This document shows positions 34,778 through 39,705 of a DNA stretch of 39,705 nucleotides, one piece after another (within the stretch, counting starts at the first letter, position 1; every line of letters begins with the position of its first letter). The translations under genes and the position numbers were made by a program. The notes under the pieces are model-generated. The model had not been told where the DNA came from, ran no database searches, and was given only the letters and a program-made list of their open reading frames with translations. The stretch is from Gemmatimonadaceae bacterium. Lineage in GTDB: Bacteria; Gemmatimonadota; Gemmatimonadetes; Gemmatimonadales; Gemmatimonadaceae. The stretch is taken from positions 1-39,705 of the forward strand of contig JACMME010000017.1 of assembly GCA_014379205.1 (NCBI GenBank). The letters are read 5' to 3'.

Positions 34778-35733
34778 GCGAGGAGTCGGCGGCCGTACAA
34801 GTCGCTCCGCCCCTTCCTTCAGATGTCTCAGCCTTTCTGCTCCACCTTCAGAAAGAGCGCGATTACTCACCCCACACCATTCTCGCCTACAAGCGCGACC
34901 TTGAGATTTTCGCTGCGTTCCTGTCCGGCTACCACGGCGTGCAGTCGTGGACCTGGGCGGACCTCGATCGCCTCGCCATTCGCGGCTTTCTCGGTCATCT
35001 CGCTCGAAAGGGTCTGAGTAAACGCTCGACTGCGCGAGCACTCTCCGCTGTTCGAAGCTTCTACCGGTATCTGCATCGCAACGAGATCGTTGAGATCAAC
35101 CCGGCCCGCGGCGTCATTACTCCGAAGCAGGAGAAGTATCTCCCGGCCTACCTCGACCGCGCCCAGATAGATCTTCTTTTTCAGATGGCCGAAACCCGCG
35201 CATGGCAAGGAAAATTCACGGACGTACGCAACGCGGCGATCCTGGAGCTCTTTTATTCCACGGGCATGCGCCTCTCCGAGCTGGCTGGAATCAATCGGCA
35301 GGACCTTGACCTGATTTCGCAGCAGGTAAAGGTGCGAGGAAAGGGAAAGAAGGAGCGAATTATTCCCATCGGGAATCACGCGCAGCTCGCACTCCGAAAC
35401 TACGAGGCCAAGCGAGACGAACTACTGCGCAGCATGCGGGGCTCGGCAGCCGACCGAACCGCCTTCTTTCTGGGTCGCACGGCAAAACGGATTGGCGTGC
35501 GAGCAGTGCAAAACGCCGTGAAGGGATTTCTCGATGAGATCGATGAGGAAGCGGGACTCTCCGTCCACTCCCTGAGGCACACCTTTGCTACTCATCTACT
35601 CGATGCCGGCGCCGACCTCCGCGCAGTGCAAGAGCTCCTCGGTCACGCTTCGATATCGACGACGCAGATCTATACTCACACCAGCGTGGAAAGGCTCAAG
35701 AAGGTGTATCGCTCGGCTCACCCAAGAGCTTGA
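34774..35733 (+). CDS. xerC: Tyrosine recombinase XerC/XerD
   Basis: This chromosome-dimer resolvase has the full catalytic set: Arg166 (GMRLSEL), Lys190 (VRGKGKKERIIP), His265 and Arg268 (HSLRHTF), His291 (LGHASISTTQ) and Tyr300. The N-terminal SAM-like domain (about 14-105) has the usual YSPHTILAYKRDL. The GTG at 34774 overlaps the trmFO stop (GTGA) and gives 319 residues; the ATG at 34720 would lie in trmFO. Its place in the topA-trmFO-hslVU neighbourhood identifies it as the housekeeping XerC rather than a phage or integron integrase. Confidence 0.93.
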   Translation: MSEESAAVQVAPPLPSDVSAFLLHLQKERDYSPHTILAYKRDLEIFAAFLSGYHGVQSWTWADLDRLAIRGFLGHLARKGLSKRSTARALSAVRSFYRYLHRNEIVEINPARGVITPKQEKYLPAYLDRAQIDLLFQMAETRAWQGKFTDVRNAAILELFYSTGMRLSELAGINRQDLDLISQQVKVRGKGKKERIIPIGNHAQLALRNYEAKRDELLRSMRGSAADRTAFFLGRTAKRIGVRAVQNAVKGFLDEIDEEAGLSVHSLRHTFATHLLDAGADLRAVQELLGHASISTTQIYTHTSVERLKKVYRSAHPRA

Positions 35734-35810
35734 GCACCTGAATTGGTTATTCCCGCGACGCGCAAGCGCGGCGCCGTCCTTGCAATGCCGTGCGCTCTGG
35801 AGAATGCGAC

Positions 35811-36173
35811 ATGCGACTTGAAACCATACCACTCATACTCGGCGGCCTTTTCGGCTTGATGGGGCTTGTTCTGCTCGCCGATGCCGTTATACGGGACGGT
35901 TCGTTCGCTCCAACGGAGCGGCGCCAGCGCGCGCGTGCTCAGCGCAATCTCTGGGGTGAGGCAATACTCGGCTTTGGAATTCTCGCGGTTGCCGCCGCCC
36001 TGATCGGCCGCGATGTCTGGCGCTATACCACGGTTGCCATGCTCGCGGCGCTCGTGCTATGCGTCCTGGGACTCGCGCTCAACTGGCGGTACGTCGCTTC
36101 CATGCTTGCCGGCCGGCCATCGGGGCGAGTTACTGAAACCTCATCGCGCTCTTCGAAGCCGACCGCGGAGTAA
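35811..36173 (+). CDS. Small membrane protein
   Basis: The 120-residue product (ATG 35811, GGAG 17 bases upstream) has three hydrophobic helices (about 7-26, 53-70 and 76-97), a basic loop TERRQRARAQRNLWGEA between the first two, and a Ser/Thr-rich tail. No family is recognised. It stands between xerC and hslV, 77 bases after xerC. Confidence 0.6.
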   Translation: MRLETIPLILGGLFGLMGLVLLADAVIRDGSFAPTERRQRARAQRNLWGEAILGFGILAVAAALIGRDVWRYTTVAMLAALVLCVLGLALNWRYVASMLAGRPSGRVTETSSRSSKPTAE

Positions 36174-36208
36174 AGACAGCGGGATAAGAGTTCGCTGCCC
36201 TTACTCCA

Positions 36209-36310
36209 GGGCACCGGGCACCGAACACCGTGCACCGCACTCGTAGCGCGCAAGACCATTGTCTAGCGAGACTTGATAAGCGAGACCAAACGCCCCGCTC
36301 TCGCTATACT
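36209..36310. repeat. Heptad array and repeated AGCGAGA boxes upstream of hslV
   Basis: Two GGGCACC units (36209-36222) are followed by GAACACC, GTGCACC and a decayed continuation in the same 7-base phase. AGCGAGA occurs at 36265-36271 and 36279-36285, both in register, and its reverse complement TCTCGCT at 36299-36305. The inverted copy runs into TATACT (36305-36310), a sigma-70-like -10 box only 6 bases before the hslV ATG. Confidence 0.6.
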
Positions 36311-36316
36311 TCCGGT

Positions 36317-36868
36317 ATGACGAAGCTAGAACAGATCCGCGCAACCACAATCCTCGGCGTCCGCCGCGACGGCAAGGTTGCGCTCGGCGGCGACGGCCAG
36401 GTTAGCGTTGGCGATACGGTGATGAAGTCGAATGCCCAAAAGGTGCGTACTCTGCGCGGAGGAAAGGTCCTGGCGGGCTTTGCCGGCGCCGCCGCCGATG
36501 CCTTCACTCTTTTTGAGAAGTTCGAGGAAAAATTCGAGCGTTATCCGGAAAACCTCCCGAAGGCCGCCGTCGAGCTTGCCAAGGATTGGCGCAGCGACCG
36601 CGTGTTGCGTCGTCTCGAGGCGCTGCTCGTGGTAGTCGATAAACACCACGGATTCGTCATCTCCGGAACGGGCGACATTATCGAGCCCGATGATGGGCTC
36701 CTGGCTATTGGTTCCGGCGGCTCATACGCGCTCTCGGCTGCGAGGGCACTCCTTGCCCACTCCTCGCTAAAATCCGCCCAGATCGTCAAGGAGGCATTAA
36801 CGATCGCAGGGGATATATGTGTTTATACGAATACCAAGATTACGGTACTGGAGTTGGCGGATGGGTGA
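36317..36868 (+). CDS. hslV: HslV protease subunit
   Basis: HslV is the proteolytic half of the HslUV (ClpYQ) complex. From ATG 36317 it has 183 residues. A nine-residue propeptide, MTKLEQIRA, precedes TTILGVRR, whose first Thr (Thr10) would be the N-terminal nucleophile after cleavage, as in Bacillus CodW-type proteins. [34 protein letters not shown] and the C-terminal [20 protein letters not shown] stretches are typical. The in-frame start at 36230 lies in the repeat array and is rejected. No Shine-Dalgarno is present; TATACT six bases upstream suggests a leaderless message. Confidence 0.95.
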   Translation: MTKLEQIRATTILGVRRDGKVALGGDGQVSVGDTVMKSNAQKVRTLRGGKVLAGFAGAAADAFTLFEKFEEKFERYPENLPKAAVELAKDWRSDRVLRRLEALLVVVDKHHGFVISGTGDIIEPDDGLLAIGSGGSYALSAARALLAHSSLKSAQIVKEALTIAGDICVYTNTKITVLELADG

Positions 36869-36870
36869 GG

Positions 36871-37019
36871 GACTGGATTGCGGACTGCGGATTGCGAGCG
36901 GCGACCTGTAAGCGGCCCCAGGAAGAACCCGCCCAGGCACAATCGAGCCTAATTCCGAGTTCGCTCAGTATTCTTAGCAGTTGGCAGTTTGTCCGCAGTC
37001 CGCAATCCGCAATCCAGTC
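36871..37019. repeat. Heptad inverted-repeat array between hslV and hslU
   Basis: The left arm (36871-36896) steps as GACTGGA, TTGCGGA, CTGCGGA, TTGCGAG. The right arm (36991-37019) is its reverse complement, with the ATTGCGG and CTGCGG units in swapped order, and the first 14 bases are identical. The loop is about 95 bases. The array starts two bases after the hslV stop and ends 23 bases before the hslU ATG. In Gram-negative bacteria the two genes are usually only a few bases apart. Confidence 0.9.
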
Positions 37020-37042
37020 GATCCGTAATCTGCCTCCTCCCT

Positions 37043-38527
37043 ATGCTCTCTAAACGCATTCAACAAGCTGTCTCCCGCCTCGCGGACCTCACTCCACGCC
37101 AGATCGTCGCGGAGCTCGACCGTTACATAGTGGGACAGAACGACGCGAAGAAGGCTGTCGCCATTGCGCTGCGCAACCGCTGGCGTCGCCAGCAGGCGCC
37201 CGACTCAATTCGGGAAGAGATAGCGCCGAACAATATCATTCTCATCGGCCCGACAGGTGTTGGAAAAACGGAGATCGCGCGGCGTCTTGCCAAACTCGCG
37301 GGCGCGCCGTTCATCAAGGTCGAGGCGTCCAAATTCACTGAGGTCGGTTATGTCGGCCGCGATGTCGAGTCGATGGTGCGCGACCTGGTCGAGAGTGCCA
37401 TCGACATGGTCCGGGGAGAGCGTGAGTCCGAGGTTGAGGATCTAGCGCACGAAAAGGTGGACGAGCGGCTACTCGATCTGCTCCTTCCAGCTCCCTCGGA
37501 CGGAAAGCCCACCGCCTCTCCGCCGCCCGTACCGAGTGCGTCAGGTGGCGCTGGAGGCACCGGGGGACAGCCAGCTCTCTTCGTAGTTTCATCCAGCGGT
37601 GAGGTCTCCCGAGAGAACGAGCTGGATGCAACACAGGAGCGGCATCGGCGCACACGCGACAAGCTCAAGCAGCTCCTCATCGACGGACAGCTCGAGGATC
37701 GCGAAGTGGAAGTCGAAGTTACGCGCGCCCAGGGTCCCATGATGGACATCCTGGCCTCCCAGGGTGCGCCCGAGGGCATGGAGAACTTCACCGAAATGCT
37801 GCAGGACATGCTGCCCAAGAAAAAGAAAAAGCGGCAAGTGAAGGTCTCGGAAGCTCGGCGTCTACTTCTGGAGCAGGAGTTGGAGAAGCTGGTAGACATG
37901 GAGGACGTTACCGCTGATGCGCTGGAGCGGGTCGAAAAGCTCGGCATCATATTTCTCGACGAGATAGACAAGATCGCGGGCGAACGGTCCAAGATGGGTG
38001 GCCCTGATGTGTCGCGCGAAGGAGTGCAGCGGGATCTGCTCCCCATCGTCGAAGGCTCCAACGTCCAGACCAAATACGGGATGGTGAAGACGGATCACGT
38101 CCTGTTCATTGCCGCCGGTGCATTTCACGTATCCAAGCCCAGCGACCTGATTCCGGAGCTTCAGGGACGCTTCCCGATCCGCGTCGAGCTCAAGCCTCTG
38201 ACTGAAGCCGACTTCGTCCGCATCATGACGGAGCCCGAAAATGCGCTAACCAAGCAATACGCGGCTCTCGTTGAAGCCGAGGGAGCGCTGCTCACCTTCA
38301 CTACTGATGGGATCGCAGAGATCGCGCGCGTCGCGTCGGCAGTGAACGACCGTATGGAGAACATCGGCGCGCGCAGGCTTCACACCGTCATGTCGACCCT
38401 GCTCGAGGATGTCATGTACGACCTTCCCGATAGGGGAAAGGCTCCAATCGCAATTAACTCTGCCGTCGTCAACGACCGGCTCAAGAGCATCGCCGAGGAC
38501 GAAGACTTGAGGAAGTACATCCTCTGA
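37043..38527 (+). CDS. hslU: HslU ATPase subunit of HslUV protease
   Basis: HslU is the AAA+ unfoldase that feeds HslV. The ATG at 37043 gives 494 residues; the earlier in-frame ATG at 36989 would translate part of the repeat arm and is rejected. [34 protein letters not shown] is the family N-terminus. Walker A GPTGVGKT is at 69-76, Walker B LDEIDKIA near 308, and the C-terminal EDLRKYIL is the HslV-docking tail. It is about 45 residues longer than typical. The extra length is a Ser/Pro/Gly-rich insertion in the I domain (about 155-185), before a coiled stretch of Arg/Glu. No Shine-Dalgarno is visible. Confidence 0.95.
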   Translation: MLSKRIQQAVSRLADLTPRQIVAELDRYIVGQNDAKKAVAIALRNRWRRQQAPDSIREEIAPNNIILIGPTGVGKTEIARRLAKLAGAPFIKVEASKFTEVGYVGRDVESMVRDLVESAIDMVRGERESEVEDLAHEKVDERLLDLLLPAPSDGKPTASPPPVPSASGGAGGTGGQPALFVVSSSGEVSRENELDATQERHRRTRDKLKQLLIDGQLEDREVEVEVTRAQGPMMDILASQGAPEGMENFTEMLQDMLPKKKKKRQVKVSEARRLLLEQELEKLVDMEDVTADALERVEKLGIIFLDEIDKIAGERSKMGGPDVSREGVQRDLLPIVEGSNVQTKYGMVKTDHVLFIAAGAFHVSKPSDLIPELQGRFPIRVELKPLTEADFVRIMTEPENALTKQYAALVEAEGALLTFTTDGIAEIARVASAVNDRMENIGARRLHTVMSTLLEDVMYDLPDRGKAPIAINSAVVNDRLKSIAEDEDLRKYIL

Positions 38528-38615
38528 CTGACGTGCAAAGTCTCATCCTGCCTCTAAGCTATACGCACGGCCGGCCTTATCGACACTCCCCATCCCCCAT
38601 GCCCTACACCCCGCA

Positions 38616-39524
38616 ATGCCCGTCATCCAGCACCGCGATTTCCTCGCTATTCCCGACTTCTCGCGCGAAGAGCTGCTCAACCTCTTTGATCTCGCCGAAG
38701 CCATGCGCACGGGAGCCTACACCGAGAAGCCATTAGCGGGAAAGTCGCTCGCGATGATCTTCATGAAGCCCTCGACTCGAACACGCGTATCGTTCGAGGT
38801 AGGGGCATGGCAGCTCGGCGGGCACGCACTGTTTCTCTCTCCTCGTGACATTCAACTTGGCCGCGGAGAGCCAATCGCGGACACAGCGCGCGTTCTTTCT
38901 CGCTACGTCGACGGAATCATGATCCGCACCTTCGCGCATGCGGAAATCGAAGAGCTGGCGAAGCACGCCACTGTCCCAGTGATCAACGGACTCACGGATC
39001 TTCTGCACCCATGCCAGATCCTCGCCGACCTGCAAACCGTTCGTCAACACCTTGGCGGTTGGGAAGGCAAAAAGATCGCGTGGATCGGCGACGGTAACAA
39101 CATGGCCAATTCCTGGCTCAACGCAGCTTACAGGCTGGGCTTTGAGCTGGCTATCGCGTGCCCGGAGGGTTACGACCCCGATGCAAGCATTCTTGCTCGT
39201 GCGCAGGGTGCCACCAAGGTGACTGTGACGCGCGACCCGGCCGAGGCTGCCGACGGCGCCCATGTCGTGAACACCGATGTGTGGGCCTCGATGGGCCAGG
39301 AAGAGGAACAGAAAATTCGTGAAAAAGCCTTTGCTGGCTACACGGTCGACAACGCTTTAATGAAGCGAGCGTCCCGGGACGCGATCTTTCTCCACTGTCT
39401 GCCGGCGCACCGCGGAGAGGAGGTTGCCGCCGAAGTGATTGACGGCCCGCAGAGCCGTGTGTGGGACGAGGCCGAGAACCGCCTGCACATTCAGAAGGCG
39501 ATCATGGCGGTTCTTATGGGGTAG
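38616..39524 (+). CDS. argF: Ornithine carbamoyltransferase
   Basis: ArgF makes citrulline from ornithine and carbamoyl phosphate. The 302 residues carry PSTRTR (52-57) for carbamoyl phosphate, LLHPCQ, the ornithine-loop DGNNMANSW and HCLPAHRGEEV, all typical of OTCase rather than aspartate carbamoyltransferase. The ATG at 38616 is the family start and has no clear ribosome binding site; a nearby ATG at 38599 is out of frame. The stop codon overlaps the first unit of the following repeat array. Confidence 0.95.
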   Translation: MPVIQHRDFLAIPDFSREELLNLFDLAEAMRTGAYTEKPLAGKSLAMIFMKPSTRTRVSFEVGAWQLGGHALFLSPRDIQLGRGEPIADTARVLSRYVDGIMIRTFAHAEIEELAKHATVPVINGLTDLLHPCQILADLQTVRQHLGGWEGKKIAWIGDGNNMANSWLNAAYRLGFELAIACPEGYDPDASILARAQGATKVTVTRDPAEAADGAHVVNTDVWASMGQEEEQKIREKAFAGYTVDNALMKRASRDAIFLHCLPAHRGEEVAAEVIDGPQSRVWDEAENRLHIQKAIMAVLMG

Positions 39525-39664
39525 GGAATCGGGAATGATTAATCGGGAATCGGGAATCGGGAATCGAAAGGCTGAACCGCGAGGTGCTTGCGCTGGGCCC
39601 CGCGGGCGGGACTTTCCGGTGGCATACCCCTATTCCCGATTCCCGATTCCCGATTCCCGATTTT
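39524..39664. repeat. Heptad inverted-repeat array after argF
   Basis: GGGAATC begins at the G of the argF TAG stop and recurs with one variant block through about 39566 (GGGAATG, ATTAATC, then GGGAATC three times). After about 65 bases the reverse complement, GATTCCC, runs from 39631 to 39660 and ends in TTTT (39661-39664). The arms can pair over about 28 bases. The right arm runs to within a base of the stop codon of a minus-strand reading frame at the window edge. Confidence 0.92.
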
Positions 39665-39705
39665 ACGCCGACATGGGTAGCGGCTCCACCGCCACTACTT
39701 CGAGC
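39663..39705 (-). CDS. C-terminal end of a minus-strand gene, partial
   Basis: Read on the minus strand, the last 43 bases end in LEVVAVEPLPMSA and a TAA stop at 39665-39663. Only 13 codons are visible, so no family can be named. The placement, directly after the right arm of the repeat array and convergent to argF, mirrors the two other convergent spacers in the window. Confidence 0.4.
   Translation of the reverse strand, partial: LEVVAVEPLPMSA

Noticed and set aside
34774..35733. Integrase of a mobile element
   Set aside because: The tyrosine recombinase sits in the conserved topA-trmFO-xerC-hslVU order, overlaps trmFO and has no att-like repeats or cargo, so it is the housekeeping XerC.
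36989..37042. Upstream ATG in frame with hslU
   Set aside because: The added residues are encoded by the right arm of the heptad array and have no counterpart in HslU.

Overview
The window is a GC-rich chromosomal segment (roughly 60 % G+C by eye) from a Gram-negative bacterium. The secretin PilQ, lipoprotein signals and a complete type IV pilus assembly operon show an outer membrane. The mix of housekeeping genes (purEK, aroC, aroK, topA, trmFO, xerC, hslVU, argF), the MoxR/DUF58 cluster and the codon bias fit the phylum Gemmatimonadota best. That assignment is a judgement from gene content, not a search result.

Layout. 1-4509 (minus): a five-gene, translationally coupled MoxR operon (integral membrane protein, DUF4129, DUF4350, MoxR ATPase, DUF58), cut at the left edge. 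4736-5530 (plus): a secreted protein of unknown function. 5689-7322 (minus): purE-purK. 7547-7825 (plus): a small, very acidic protein. 7908-9676 (minus): arfB and a CorC/HlyC-type CBS membrane protein. 9817-27477 (plus): a long type IV pilus region. It starts with a PilS/PilR two-component pair, a TMTC-like GT-C glycosyltransferase with TPRs and a second NtrB-like kinase. Four minor pilin-like genes follow (GspH/FimT-, PilV-, PilW- and PilX-like), and then pilMNOPQ with a 1040-residue Ig-like/beta-propeller lipoprotein at the end. 27700-30605 (plus): aroC and aroK, separated by a lipoprotein and small membrane protein pair. 30698-36173: a short DUF494/Smg-like protein, topA, trmFO, xerC and a small membrane protein. 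36317-39524: hslV, hslU and argF. The last 43 bases hold the end of a minus-strand gene.

How the parts work together. PilS/PilR are sigma-54 class regulators, and a sigma-54-like -24/-12 element with an upstream inverted repeat sits directly before the minor pilin operon. This gives a plausible local circuit from sensor to pilin expression. The GT-C enzyme inside the cluster is a candidate pilin or surface glycosyltransferase. pilMNOPQ supply the alignment complex and the secretin.

The most unusual feature lies between the genes. At least seven spacers, perhaps eight, carry arrays of 7-base units. At most loci the array is repeated in inverted orientation across a 25-100 base loop. The unit sequence differs from spacer to spacer, but the 7-base step recurs. 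I know of no described family of this kind in this phylum; the nearest analogy is the heptanucleotide STRR repeats of heterocystous cyanobacteria. No tRNA, rRNA, CRISPR array, insertion sequence or prophage was found.
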